Shown here: piece by piece, positions 18,605 to 28,094 of the stretch
Position numbering within the stretch: position 1 is the stretch's first letter
How the letters are laid out: every line of letters starts with the position of its first letter
Origin: JABDII01 sp963815325
Lineage (GTDB): Bacteria > Gemmatimonadota > Gemmatimonadetes > Gemmatimonadales > GWC2-71-9
DNA length: 64,000 nt
Direction: 5' to 3'
Assembly: GCA_963815325.1 (NCBI GenBank)
Contig: CAWFGG010000009.1
Span: 186,001-250,000 of the forward strand
Program-made: the position numbers and the translations under genes
Notes under the pieces: model-generated
What the model was told of the DNA's origin: nothing
The model's input: the letters and a program-made list of their open reading frames with translations, nothing else
The model's database searches: none

Positions 18605-19816
18605 CTAGGTCGCAACTCCACCGCGCGAAGTTGGTCTCGGCACGCGGTCGACGACGGTTCGCGCGATTGCCAGTGACGCCGTGGCAGCCGGTGACGGCGC
18701 ATTGCAGACGTGGAGCGCGTTGGGCGCCTCCACCAGCAGGAAGTCATCGACCAGCCGTCCATCGGACCGGAGCGCCTGGGCGCGCACGCCGGACGGGCAC
18801 GGCACGAGATCCTCAGCCGTCACCTCGGGAATCATGGCCTGCAGGCTCCGGACAAACGCCCGCTTGCTGACGGACCGGATCATCTCCCCAAGGCCGGTCC
18901 TCCAATGCCGGGCCGCCAACTTCCAGAACCCCCGATAGGTGAGCACCTCGGCGAGGTCTTTCAGGTCGATATCGGTCTTCCGGTAGCCCTCTCGCTTGAA
19001 TGCCAGCACCGCGTTCGGCCCGGCGTGGACCACCCCGTGGATCGAGCGGGTGAAGTGGACGCCGAGAAAGGGAAAGTCCGGATCGGGAACCGGATAGACC
19101 AGGTGGTTCACCAGATGACGACGATCGGGCTCGAGCTCGAAATACTCGCCCCGGAAGGGGACGATGCGAGCACCGGGTTCGGCCCCGCCCATGATCGCCA
19201 CCCGGTCGCTCTGGAGCCCCGCGCAGTTGATCAGATAGCGGCAGGCCACGTCGCCGTGGGCTAGGCCCAGCCGATACCCGCCCATGACGGGCCGGATCGA
19301 CTCGACCCTGCTGCCGAGGCGCACCTCGACGCCGCTCTTCTCCGCCAGCTGGACGTACTTTTCGCAGACCTGCGCAAAGTCGACGATGCCGGCGCTGGGC
19401 ACCACTACCCCAGCAAGGCAACGCACATGCGGCTCGATCTCGCTCACTTCGTCGGCACCGACGCGCCGTACCGCCAAACCGTTGGCAAGTCCACGCTCGA
19501 CTAGCCCATCGAGCGCGGGTAACTCGCGCTCACGAGTGGCAACGATCAACTTTCCGGTGCGCTCGTACGCGATACCGTGTTGCTCACAGAACGCGACCAG
19601 CGAGTCGCCGCCGGCGCGACACAGTTTCGCCTTGAGGCTTCCGGCCGGATAGTAGATCCCCGAGTGGATCACCCCGCTGTTCCGCCCCGTCTGGTGCCGG
19701 CCCCACCCGGTTTCCTTCTCGATGAGGACGCAATCCACGCCGGGGTAGCGCTCGCTCAAGGTGAGGGCCACGGCGGCACCCACGATGCCGCCTCCAACAA
19801 TCGCGTAGTCGTGCAT
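18605..19816 (-). CDS. lhgO: L-2-hydroxyglutarate oxidase (LhgO)
   Basis: 403-residue FAD-dependent oxidoreductase of the DAO fold. It starts at ATG 19816 with the dinucleotide-binding motif DYAIVGGGIVGAAVALTLSE. Family markers are GRHQTGRNSGVIHSGIYYPA, the KLIVATRERELPAL segment, GVVVPSAGIVDF, LINCAGLQSDRVA and the C-terminal NAPSPAATASLAIARTVVD. Enzymes of this type oxidise L-2-hydroxyglutarate to 2-oxoglutarate and pass electrons to the membrane quinone pool. It precedes no obvious partner; a methyltransferase lies 17 bases upstream. Confidence 0.9.
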   Translation of the reverse strand: MHDYAIVGGGIVGAAVALTLSERYPGVDCVLIEKETGWGRHQTGRNSGVIHSGIYYPAGSLKAKLCRAGGDSLVAFCEQHGIAYERTGKLIVATRERELPALDGLVERGLANGLAVRRVGADEVSEIEPHVRCLAGVVVPSAGIVDFAQVCEKYVQLAEKSGVEVRLGSRVESIRPVMGGYRLGLAHGDVACRYLINCAGLQSDRVAIMGGAEPGARIVPFRGEYFELEPDRRHLVNHLVYPVPDPDFPFLGVHFTRSIHGVVHAGPNAVLAFKREGYRKTDIDLKDLAEVLTYRGFWKLAARHWRTGLGEMIRSVSKRAFVRSLQAMIPEVTAEDLVPCPSGVRAQALRSDGRLVDDFLLVEAPNALHVCNAPSPAATASLAIARTVVDRVPRPTSRGGVAT

Positions 19817-19833
19817 ACCCGCCTGGGCGCTCG

Positions 19834-20634
19834 TCACCGGAGAGAACCCCCGTCCACACGGCCGACCAGGAGAAAGAGCTGCCATCGAATGACCCGGATA
19901 TGCGCGGCCGGCTCCCACAGGGGGAGGAGCTGTTGCTCGAGGCCCGCGACGAGGTCGGTGCCCGTGGCCGCTTTGCCCCGCACCACCGCCGACCATGTCC
20001 CGACGTAGTTCAGCAACTGATTGAGGTCCCAGTCGGCGCGGGCCTCGAAGCTGGGAACGGGCAAGCGCTCGAACGGAAACGGGATGGTCTGGTAGTGCCG
20101 GTCGACGTAGCGACGCTCGGGTGGCCAATACGAGGCCAGCGTGTTTGTGGAGAAGTCGCGCACCACCTCATCAATGGCCGGATCGATAGACGGCGGATCA
20201 TAGGTCCAGGCCGCGAGCAGCGCTCCGGGCCTGGAGACACGCGTGACTTCACTATAGAAGGCATCGAGATCGAGCCAGTGGAGCGCCGCGGCGATGGTGG
20301 TGAGATCGATAGACGCCGGAGCCAGCGGCGCGTGCTCCGACGCGGCCACCAGGTATCGGACGCCCGGGTGGGGCTTCGCGTTGGCAATCTGGTTCCAGCT
20401 CGCGTCGGTGGCGATCACCGTCCCGAAGTGCCGGGCCAACCCCGTGGCGGCCTGACCATTGCCGGTGGCGGTGTCCCACGCCCGGTCCCGTCGAGGACTC
20501 ACGGAGGCCAGGTACTGGGATAGCCCTGCCGGATAGCCTGGCCGATGGCTGGCGTAGGCCGCCGCCTGTTGCGAGAAGTGGTCTCGGAATACCGCCACGC
20601 AGCACCCATATACCGAAGGAGTCTGAAGCATCAC
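19834..20634 (-). CDS. Class I SAM-dependent methyltransferase
   Basis: Methyltransferase of about 250-266 residues. The N-terminal FSQQAAAYASHRPGYPAGL is characteristic of the Methyltransf_11 group related to trans-aconitate methyltransferase and yeast CRG1. Motif I reads AWDTATGNGQAATGLA, motif II is LTTIAAALHWLDLDAFYSEV and VSRPGALLAAWTY follows. The first few codons (MMLQTPSVYGCC) may not be part of the protein. It ends 17 bases before lhgO. The substrate is uncertain. Confidence 0.8.
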   Translation of the reverse strand: MMLQTPSVYGCCVAVFRDHFSQQAAAYASHRPGYPAGLSQYLASVSPRRDRAWDTATGNGQAATGLARHFGTVIATDASWNQIANAKPHPGVRYLVAASEHAPLAPASIDLTTIAAALHWLDLDAFYSEVTRVSRPGALLAAWTYDPPSIDPAIDEVVRDFSTNTLASYWPPERRYVDRHYQTIPFPFERLPVPSFEARADWDLNQLLNYVGTWSAVVRGKAATGTDLVAGLEQQLLPLWEPAAHIRVIRWQLFLLVGRVDGGSLR

Positions 20635-20791
20635 CGCGCCGCCTCAGCGAAACAAGCGGAGGCTGGGACGTCCCAAGTCCATCTCTTCCCTCGCCCTCGA
20701 GGGCAAACGATCTTACGGCTTCGCGTGTACGCCCGGACCTCCGAGCGTCCTACGGATCCTCAGCCATCCGTTCCAACGACCAGGACCGCGC

Positions 20792-21628
20792 ATGCCCCAC
20801 GACAGCGAGTGGAGAGAGACCCTCTACCAGATCATCTTCGGCCACGACACGCCCGCCGGGAGACGCTTCGACGTCGTCCTCATCGTGGCCATCCTGGCGA
20901 GCGTGTTGGCGGTAATCCTCGACTCGGTCCAGGCCATCCACGCTCGATACGGTTCCCTGCTCTACGCCATCGAGTGGGGCTTCACGATCCTGTTCACCAT
21001 CGAGTATCTCCTCCGGCTCAGCTGTGCGCGGAACGCCGGGCGCTACGCGACAAGCTTCTTCGGGGTCATCGACCTTGTCGCCATCCTTCCGACATACGTC
21101 AGCATTGTCATTCCCGGCAGCCAGGCTTTTCTCGTCATCCGTATCCTGCGGGTCCTCCGGGTGTTTCGAGTCCTCAAGCTGGTGGAATACCTCGGGGAGG
21201 CCGATGTGCTCATGGCGGCTCTCAGGGAGAGCCGGCGGAAGATCACCGTGTTCATCCTCGCCGTGCTGGCGCTCGCGGTAATTTTGGGCTCGCTGATGTA
21301 CGTGGTGGAGGGATCGGCCAACGGGTACACCAGCATCCCACGCAGCATCTACTGGGCCATCGTGACCCTCACCACGGTCGGCTACGGCGACATCTCGCCG
21401 CAGACCAATCTGGGCCAGATGGTTGCCGCTGTGATCATGATGCTGGGCTACGCCATCATCGCCATTCCCACCGGCATCGTCACCTTGGAGCTTTCCCGGG
21501 TGCGGGGCCGGCCGGCCGAGTCACGCCGGTGCGCCGATTGCGGCGAGGGCGGCCACGATCCCGACGCCAACCACTGCAAGTGGTGCGGCGCCCGCCTCGC
21601 CATCCGATCGGGCCCGATCGAGATGTAA
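20792..21628 (+). CDS. Voltage-gated potassium channel-like ion transporter with C-terminal zinc ribbon
   Basis: 278 residues with six transmembrane segments. S4 carries regularly spaced arginines (VIRILRVLRVFRVLKLVEYL) typical of a voltage sensor, and the pore loop has the potassium filter TTVGYGD, preceded by RSIYWAIVTLT. The N-terminal half contains WGFTILFTIEYLLRL (S2-like). After S6 (IPTGIVTLEL) the protein ends with a short cytosolic zinc ribbon: CADCG, eleven residues, CKWCG. The start ATG 20792 is the first in the open frame and no strong ribosome binding site was noted. It is an inner-membrane cation channel by family. Confidence 0.9.
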   Translation: MPHDSEWRETLYQIIFGHDTPAGRRFDVVLIVAILASVLAVILDSVQAIHARYGSLLYAIEWGFTILFTIEYLLRLSCARNAGRYATSFFGVIDLVAILPTYVSIVIPGSQAFLVIRILRVLRVFRVLKLVEYLGEADVLMAALRESRRKITVFILAVLALAVILGSLMYVVEGSANGYTSIPRSIYWAIVTLTTVGYGDISPQTNLGQMVAAVIMMLGYAIIAIPTGIVTLELSRVRGRPAESRRCADCGEGGHDPDANHCKWCGARLAIRSGPIEM

Positions 21629-21702
21629 AGCGCTACGTGAGGTGAGCCACGTAAGATGCTGTCACTACGTTGATAACGGCCGCAACAATCGAAGATCCCG
21701 AC

Positions 21703-23320
21703 TCAGTGCCCGCCGGCTGAGACACTCCGAACCACCAGTAGTAGCCCCCCATCCGGATCCACCAGAACGCCACCTGGCCGGCCGGTCACTCCGCCAAGCC
21801 GGAGCCGCGCGGTGCGCTGACCGCTTTCGAATCGGGCGACTCCCTGCGCCGGACCCTGGGCCCCGTCCACCACCACCTCAACGGGAACCTCGAGGCGGAA
21901 GGTGCCCCAGCCCACGGGTTGTACCTGGGTCAGGTCCACGTCGACCGTCTGAGTCGACGGATCATAGGCCCAGCGCGCCTCGACCTCTGGATACCCCGGC
22001 TGGAGCAGCCACTGCTCGAAGAACCATCTCAGCGGCCGGTTGGCGTGACGCTCCATGATCGCGAGCAGGTCGCTGGTCAGCGCGGTCGAGTCCCGAAATG
22101 TGGCGTAATACTCCCGCACACCGCCAAAGAACGCCCAATCGCCCACCTCCTGACGCAGCATGTGGAGGATCCAGGCCCCCTTGGGATAGTTGTTGGCGTT
22201 GAGCAGCGCGAACAGATCGGTCACGCTGGTGTCGATCACCGGCCGGTCGACCACATCCGACCGGAGATAGCCGGCCTTGGCCTGTTGCATCCGGGCCTGA
22301 AACAGGCTGTCCTCCCCCACCAGCTCGTGGAACAGCGGCCCGAAGTAGCTGGCGAAGCTCTCCGACAACCAGAGGTGGTGCCAGTCGAATTCGGTCACCG
22401 CGTCGCCGAACCATTGGTGGGCGGTCTCGTGGGCCACCACGGCCTCACCCATGCTGCGCTCGGCGTAGCCCCGCTCGGTGTAGAAAATGGCCGAGCTGTT
22501 CTCCATGCCGCCGAACCGAGTCGACGACTCGACGTGGGCCAGCTTGCCATAGGGATACGGACCGATGAGCCGGGTGTATTCCTGGACCATGCGATCCACT
22601 CGCTTGAACGGGCCATCCACGGCAAAGGCTGAATCCTGCGGGAAGGTCCAGAGGGTGTGATCCGGACCGCCGGCTTCGGCGACGCTCGTCACCGTCAGCG
22701 GTCCCGCTCCGACCACCATGGTGTAGACCGGGATCTTCCGCTCGGTGCGCCAGTGCCAGCGGCTGCGACCCGAGGGAAGCCGATCCACGGATTGGAGGTT
22801 GCCGTTGGCAATGGCCTTCCACCCGGCCGGCACCTCGACCTCGAACGACGCGTAGGCCTTGTCGCTCGGATGGTCCTCGCTCGGAAACCAATGATGGGCG
22901 CGGTTGGGCCAGTTGTCGGCGAAGGACGCACGCTCGCCGTGGACATTCCGCTGAATGAAGAGCCCATCCTCGGGCGTGCCCTGGTAGTAGATGGTCACAT
23001 CGATGGTGTCGCCCGGCTGGCCGCTGCTGGGTACCGTCAGGCGACCGCCGCGGACCTGAGCCTGGAGGGCCGCTCCGCCGGCCGGCACGATGGAATCGAT
23101 GGTGAAGGCGTCATCGAAATCGAGTACGAGGTCTCCCACCCTGCCCCGCGACCAGCGCCCGGATTCCCGTGGCACCCTGGATGTGGCTCCCCGAATCGGG
23201 AATGCTCACGGCAATGCGGTATTCGAGCATGTCGTGGTTTGGCCTGATCTGGTCGACCACGACGGCGAGTGGGTCCGGCGCCGGGGCCTGAATCTGAAGC
23301 AGCAGTGGCAGAATGAGCAC
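21703..23320 (-). CDS. M1 family metallopeptidase, exported (frameshifted)
   Basis: Secreted M1-type aminopeptidase. A short signal (MLILPLLLQIQAPAPDPLAV) begins at GTG 23320, and LEYRIAVSIPDSGSHIQG starts the M1 beta domain. A frame break near 23140 separates it from VGDLVLDFDDAFTIDSIV and the rest. The zinc site is VAHETAHQWFG with the third ligand in LWLSESFASYFG, and the substrate motif region GGMENSSAIFY replaces GAMEN. The remaining C-terminal region is short compared with full M1 enzymes, as in many bacterial exported members. Its start lies just after the ArsC-like gene. Confidence 0.85.
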
Positions 23321-23356
23321 GGAACCTCGTCAGTGAGGAGTTCAAAATACGACCTG

Positions 23357-23714
23357 CTACCGCGCTTTGGACCCGGCGAGCGTCGAGCAACGCCTCCGGT
23401 GGCCGCCCGAGCACCGCCTTCCCTTTGCTCAGTCCGATCGGGCGCTGGATCAGGGTCGGATGGCTGGCCATGTGCCGAATGAGCGTGCGGGCGTCCTCAT
23501 CGCCAGTGAGGCCCAATTCCTTCGCCGCCTTGTCGTTCCGACGCAGGAGAGCGCGAGGCTCGACTCCCAGCAGCCCGAGCAGGTTCCGGATCTCCGTTTG
23601 GGACAGCGGCTCCTCGCGGTAGTCCCGGTAGCGGTACGGAATCTTCTTCTTGTCCAGCAAGGCGACCGCCTTGCGGCAGGTGCTTCAGGTGCGGGTACAG
23701 ATCAGCTCGATCAT
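23357..23714 (-). CDS. ArsC/Spx-like thioredoxin-fold protein with in-frame TGA: candidate selenoprotein
   Basis: Starts at ATG 23714 with a GGAGG ribosome binding site five bases upstream and 13 bases after the previous stop. The first nine codons read MIELICTRT, then TGA (23687-23685), then STCRKAVALLDKKKIPYRY. The family has Cys at this position (CxxC, N-terminal redox cysteine), so the predicted motif is UxxC. The remainder (RDYREEPLSQTEIRNLLGLL, LRRNDKAAKELGL, HPTLIQRPIGL, GKAVLGRPPEALL) is a complete ArsC-like domain. A hairpin at 23657-23674 lies at SECIS distance. The end is set at TAG 23357-23359 in a shifted frame (about 119 residues), because the original frame runs on into the next gene; one more indel is assumed. 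Likely a thiol/selenol oxidoreductase or arsenate reductase relative. Confidence 0.75.
23657..23674 (-). promoter_or_regulatory. Putative bacterial SECIS hairpin
   Basis: On the minus strand GCAAGGC-GGTC-GCCTTGC forms a perfect 7-bp stem with a tetraloop. The loop starts about 17 nt after the in-frame TGA and begins with GG, which fits what is known of bacterial SECIS elements: inside the coding region, apical loop about 16-37 nt after UGA, a G among the first two loop bases. It is seen by eye only; no covariation test was possible. Confidence 0.6.
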
Positions 23715-23727
23715 CGTGCCTCCGAGG

Positions 23728-24894
23728 TCATTCCGCGGCTTCGGGCTCGAGTCGATGCGCCTTCCGTCCGCCGCGCGCGATCTTGGCCCCACACATGTGG
23801 GTCTCGATCAATCGCTCGGCTAGCATCAGCGAGCGCGAGACCAGCTCACGGGTCCCCTCGCGCAGCTCCTCGCTCCCCGCCACGACTGCGACGTTCCGCT
23901 CCATGTCTTCCGCCGACCAACCACGGCTATGCGCCACATAAGGAAACGGCGGAAACAGGAAGCCGAGCTCGGCGAAGAAGCCGAGAAGTTGCCCGGCGAC
24001 CGCTTGTACGTTGTCCTGACCCCCGGTAATGATGAAAGCCGCGACCTTGTCCTGGATCAACACCTTGTTCCGGATGGTGATGGCGTTCTGCACGCAGTTG
24101 AGCCGCTCCACCATCTTGTAATACAGTGCACTCGCGCCACCCCACCGGATGGGCGTGGCTAGCAGCACCACGTCGGCCCAGTGGACCAGCCCCTCGTAGA
24201 CCTGGTCCATTTGATCCGCAGGGTCGAGCTGGGTGATGGAGCACGGCCAGGTGCAGGCTTGGGCGCTCTTGCTGTAGAACCCTTCGCACGCCCGGAAAGA
24301 AAGCTCCGACAACTTGAGGAGCCGGGTCTCGGCACCCTGGGCCCGGGCGTGGTCGAGGCCCACTTGGAGCAGGGCTTCCGAGGTCGAGTAGCGCGGCTCC
24401 TTGGGGTCCATGGCCGTGGTCGAGATGCCGAGCACCCTGAGCGGGCCTTCGCTGTGTTCGACGGGGCGCTCGAGCGGATGGGGCTCGTGCTTGGCCTTGG
24501 CGCGCTTGGTTTCCGGCTCCGGGTTGAGGTAGAGCCGCCCATTCACTTCCCGGGTGGCGTAGCGCGGCACCCGGTCGGCCTCGTACCCCGGCTCCCCCAC
24601 CCCGGTCTGACAATGAAACTTCCAGTAGTGCCACGGACACACGATGTAACCGGCCCCGTCGATCCGGCCCTGGCCCAACGGGCCGCCGACGTGATTGCAC
24701 ACACCCGATACGGCGCCGAAACTTCCATCGTGATAGGAGAGGGCAATCCGGGTACGGCCTATCCGGATCTCTCGGAGCGGCGGATCGCGGAGCGACTCTG
24801 TGGCACCAAGATCGATCCAACCATCTGGTGGAGTAGCGTCACCTGTCACAGTGGGTGCTCCTCGGAGAACTGGTGTCGCGCCGGCCTTCGGCAC
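23728..24894 (-). CDS. Rieske [2Fe-2S] domain fused to an NAD(P)H-dependent FMN reductase/flavodoxin-fold domain
   Basis: 388 residues with two redox domains. Residues about 20-125 form a Rieske-type ferredoxin: ligands in VCNHVGGPLGQG and VCPWHYWKF (CxH and CxxH). A linker rich in Lys/Glu/Pro follows. Residues about 150-370 form a flavodoxin-like FMN reductase: LRVLGISTTAMDP, EALLQVGLDHARAQGAETRL, WADVVLLATPIRWGGASALY (flavin-binding loop) and AAFIITGGQDNVQ. Five Cys occur between residues 210 and 260. The fusion suggests electron transfer from NAD(P)H through FMN to the Fe-S centre. The candidate selenoprotein follows it by 13 bases and probably shares its transcript. Confidence 0.85.
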   Translation of the reverse strand: MPKAGATPVLRGAPTVTGDATPPDGWIDLGATESLRDPPLREIRIGRTRIALSYHDGSFGAVSGVCNHVGGPLGQGRIDGAGYIVCPWHYWKFHCQTGVGEPGYEADRVPRYATREVNGRLYLNPEPETKRAKAKHEPHPLERPVEHSEGPLRVLGISTTAMDPKEPRYSTSEALLQVGLDHARAQGAETRLLKLSELSFRACEGFYSKSAQACTWPCSITQLDPADQMDQVYEGLVHWADVVLLATPIRWGGASALYYKMVERLNCVQNAITIRNKVLIQDKVAAFIITGGQDNVQAVAGQLLGFFAELGFLFPPFPYVAHSRGWSAEDMERNVAVVAGSEELREGTRELVSRSLMLAERLIETHMCGAKIARGGRKAHRLEPEAAE

Positions 24895-24909
24895 GGATAC
24901 TCGGTGGGA

Positions 24910-25449
24910 TCAGATACCCAGGGTCCGCTTGATCCGATCGATCTGACGCAGGTGGACCAGGTCGTGCGCGGCAAGCAGCTGAAACACGCGCCGAACCGAT
25001 TCGACACCCCGCTCGCTGTGCCTCCCCACCCGATCCCACTCGTCACTGTGGAGTGATCGGAGAAACCCGAGATTCGACCGCCGAAGCAGGTCCAGCCGTT
25101 CCAGTTCGACATCGAGATCGGCGCTGTCATGGTGGAGCCGTTCGGCCCAGCGGTCCTGGTCGTACCCGACCAGGGCAGGCTCATCCTCCGCCACGATCAA
25201 CCGCAGCCGGTAGCCGTAGACCAACTCGCTGTCCGCCAAGTGGCAGATCACATCCAGCATCGACCATTTGCCCGGTTTCTCGGGCCGGCGCAAGTCGTGC
25301 GGGTCCATGGCCGCGACATGCGCCCGAAGAGCGGGCACGAGTTCTTCCTGGACTTCGAACGGATCTTGGTCGCCGAGGAGCGCGAGCAGCGCCTTGGTGT
25401 ACGCCACCCCCGTCTCCGACGCGGCTGACGCCGGATTGGTGAAGCTCAC
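24910..25449 (-). CDS. DinB family protein
   Basis: 179 residues with a four-helix DinB/YfiT-like bundle. The metal-ligand His pattern is visible in WSMLDVICHLADSELVYGYR and in LLAAHDLVHLRQI, with a further His in GRHSERGVESVRRVF. Family members are metal-dependent thiol S-transferases or have unknown activity. It lies 21 bases after the S46 peptidase and 15 bases before the Rieske-flavodoxin gene, so a thiol/redox operon is plausible but not shown. Confidence 0.8.
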   Translation of the reverse strand: MSFTNPASAASETGVAYTKALLALLGDQDPFEVQEELVPALRAHVAAMDPHDLRRPEKPGKWSMLDVICHLADSELVYGYRLRLIVAEDEPALVGYDQDRWAERLHHDSADLDVELERLDLLRRSNLGFLRSLHSDEWDRVGRHSERGVESVRRVFQLLAAHDLVHLRQIDRIKRTLGI

Positions 25450-25470
25450 TGGGGTCTCCGTTGTTCGGCC

Positions 25471-27641
25471 CTAGGGCGTGGCCGCGTCGGCCTCCTGCTC
25501 CGAGCGGAATAGCTGCCCGGTCACGAGCTCGCGGACGATCCGGTCGGCATCGTACACGTGGTCGAGTGCCGCCTGGATGGCCCGGACATCTACCATGACG
25601 TTCCGGCCCCGTTCGGGCAAGTAGATGAAGTCCCGCGACAGGCCTTCCATGTTCCGGTCGAAGTTGAGGCCGACCAGCGCCAGCTCCGGCGTGACGGCCG
25701 GGGAGCCCGAGTTCCCGCCGTAGGTGTCGGCGGTCGAGGCGAAGTTGAGTGGTGTCCGGAGATCGAGCCCGGCCGGCGGAATCTTCCATCGCGCCGGCAG
25801 TTCCCACTCCGTTCCCGGGCCGTGCGAGTAGTACCGATCGTAGAGACCGAAGAACGTCGTGTACGGCGGGGCCAGCGTGCCGTTGTATTCATATCCCTGC
25901 ACCACCCCGTCGGTGATCCGCGGCGACGACGTCCCATCGGGCGGAACGCTCTGGCCGTACACCTCGAACCGGGCCCGGCCGAGGTCCACGTCGAGCTCAC
26001 GTTCCTCGGCGACGAGCGGACGGTACCCACGCAGGAATTCCTGGTACACCGGCACGAACACGGCGGCAAGCCGGACCGCCGGGTCGTCGGCAGTGAGGGC
26101 ATTCTCTGCCACTGCCTTCGCCGTGTTGGCAGAGTCGGCCAGGACGGAGCTGCCGAGGAGTGCGGCACTCGATGCCTCAGGCGTTCCGTCTTGCAGCGCC
26201 GCTCGGCTGATCGGATGATCGGCGCCGAAATAGCGTTCAAAGTCGGCGAACCGTTCCGCCAGGAAGCGATGCTCGAGCGCCCGAGGCAGATCGCCGATCT
26301 CGAGCAGGCGATTCGCGGAGTGCGGTCAATGAAGTCGGCCGGGGCGCCGGCGCTCTTGGCCTGGAGGTACAAGTACGCCGCCATGGCGCGCCGCTCGGTG
26401 GCCGAGGTGAAGGCCGAGCTGCCGGCGAACTGGAATGCACTGAGCGGGGCGGCATACTTGGACTTCTCCCACTGAATGGCGGCGATTCGATCGAGCACCA
26501 TCCCGTATCGCTGGTTCAACACCGTTTTTGCCTCGATCGCTTCACGGAGGGCCCGTTCCGCATCGGCCTTGCGCGCCATAATCTCCGGACGCTGGAGCGC
26601 ATCAAAGCGTCCGGTACTGGCCTTGAGCGAGTTTGACAGGCCAAACATCTGATTCCGGATTCCCAAACGCTCGGCGTTGGCCGGGTCCGTCATGGTGTAG
26701 TCCCGAAGCGCCGCGTGCCGACTGGTCCGAAACGCGAGGCCCGATGGCAGCTCGACGTCCCGCTGGAACGTGAGTTGCGCGATGGTGCTCAGCCGGTTGG
26801 TACGACCCGGATTCCCGATGACAAAGACGATATCGCCCTGTTCTACCCCTTCGGTGCCCCAGGAGAAGTGGTGGTCGGTCTGATAGGGGTGGCCGTCGGG
26901 GCCGTAGACGCGTAGGAAGGCGAAATCGAGATCGTAGCGCGGGTAGGTGAAGTTGTCGGCATCACCACCGAAGAAGCCCATTTGCAGCTCGGCTGCCACG
27001 ACCAGCCGCACATCGGTGAACCGGCGGAAGATGTAGTTCGAGTAGCGCCCGCCGTTGTAGAGGTCGATGATCTGAACCCGGAGCGAGTCGGCCTGCCCTT
27101 GGTAACGCTGGCGGGTCCGGGCCTCGATCTGTCGGAACGCCTCGCGCCGGGCCCGATCCCGTTCCTCGGGGGTCGTGGCCCGATCGAGCGCCGCGAAAAC
27201 CTCGTCGCTTACGTCCTCGATCGCGATCAGTTGATCGGCATAGTAGTCCGGAATCCGGCGCTCCTCCTCGAGTGTGGGGGCGTAGAACCCGTCGTCGAGC
27301 AGGGTCTCGCCCGGCCGGGTGACGTTCACCACCGCGCCGCGCACGCAGTGATGGTTGGTCGCGAGCAGCCCGTTGGGCGACACGAACGACGCCGAACACC
27401 CGGGAATTCGCAGCGCGGAGAGCCGGGCCCGCTCGAACCAGGCCGGGGTGGCATCGAAGCCGTAGGTCTCGGTGAAGTACGCTCCCGGCGAGTACTCGAA
27501 GGTCCACATCTTGCCGGCATCGAACCGACCGGCGCGAACTGTATCGAGCCCGGCCTGGGCCTCGACGTAGCCTGTCGTGGAGAGCGCGACGAGCAAGAAC
27601 ACCGAGAGAAAGCGGGCGGAGCGAACGTTGCGTAAGGTCAT
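25471..27641 (-). CDS. S46 family serine dipeptidyl-peptidase, exported (frameshifted)
   Basis: About 720 residues. Signal peptide SARFLSVFLLVALSTTGYVE, then GKMWTFEYSPGAYFTETYGF. The catalytic His is in LLATNHHCVRGAV, the acidic member lies in the NFTYPRYDLDFAFLRVY region, and the nucleophile Ser in YGGNSGSPAVTPE, as in dipeptidyl-peptidases DPP7 and DPP11. A frame break near 26320, where one base is extra, separates ADFIDRT from the continuing ANRLLEIGDLPRALEH. The start is ATG 27641. Such enzymes release dipeptides from proteins in the periplasm. With the two M1 peptidases it points to a peptide-using lifestyle. Confidence 0.85.
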
Positions 27642-27724
27642 GACGGTATCGTTGGTGTGTGATTGGGAGAATCGCTGCTGTCGGTCCATACGAAGTGGCG
27701 GTCGAGAAGTTTTGCCCGGGGCCC

Positions 27725-28030
27725 TCATGCCGTGGTCGCCGCCACGTAGTGCGTCACGGTGGGCTCGAGTTCCAAGAGGAATTCTTCGTCTTCCGGGTAG
27801 TATCGCGCCCGCTCGATGTCGTCTCCGGCAAAGGCACGGATCGAGCCGAGCGAATCCCAAAGCGAAATCACTAGAAAATGGGCGATGCCGCCATCGAGGT
27901 GGTGAAGTACCCAGGCCCCGCGGTTGCCCGCTGTCGCCTTGAGATCGGTAATGCCGGTCCGAAGCACGTACTGCTCGTATTCCTCGGCCTTGTCGGCCGG
28001 CACCACGCCGTGCCAGTAACGCGCGATCAC
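27725..28030 (-). CDS. ABM-like dimeric alpha-beta barrel protein
   Basis: 101 residues. The pattern IARYWHGVVPADKAEEYEQY, then GNRGAWVLHHLDGGIAHFLV, ISLWDSLGSIRAFAGDDIER and ARYYPEDEEFLLELEPTVTH is that of the antibiotic biosynthesis monooxygenase-like ferredoxin-fold family. No catalytic residue set can be assigned, and many members are small stress or heme-related enzymes. It stands alone between a membrane protein and the S46 peptidase. Confidence 0.65.
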   Translation of the reverse strand: MIARYWHGVVPADKAEEYEQYVLRTGITDLKATAGNRGAWVLHHLDGGIAHFLVISLWDSLGSIRAFAGDDIERARYYPEDEEFLLELEPTVTHYVAATTA

Positions 28031-28094
28031 GTGGACCCCCGAGGTGAGCTCTGGTCGCCGTTCGCGAACGGCCGCATGGCGAAGGACTCCTCGG

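Noticed and set aside
20545..21645. Plus-strand open frame of 366 codons
   Set aside because: Out-of-frame shadow of the ion channel at 20792-21628, which has the TVGYGD filter.
23037..23358. C-terminal extension of the ArsC-like protein in its original frame
   Set aside because: The sequence runs through the start of the M1 peptidase and has no family resemblance; a frameshift before TAG 23357-23359 is more likely.
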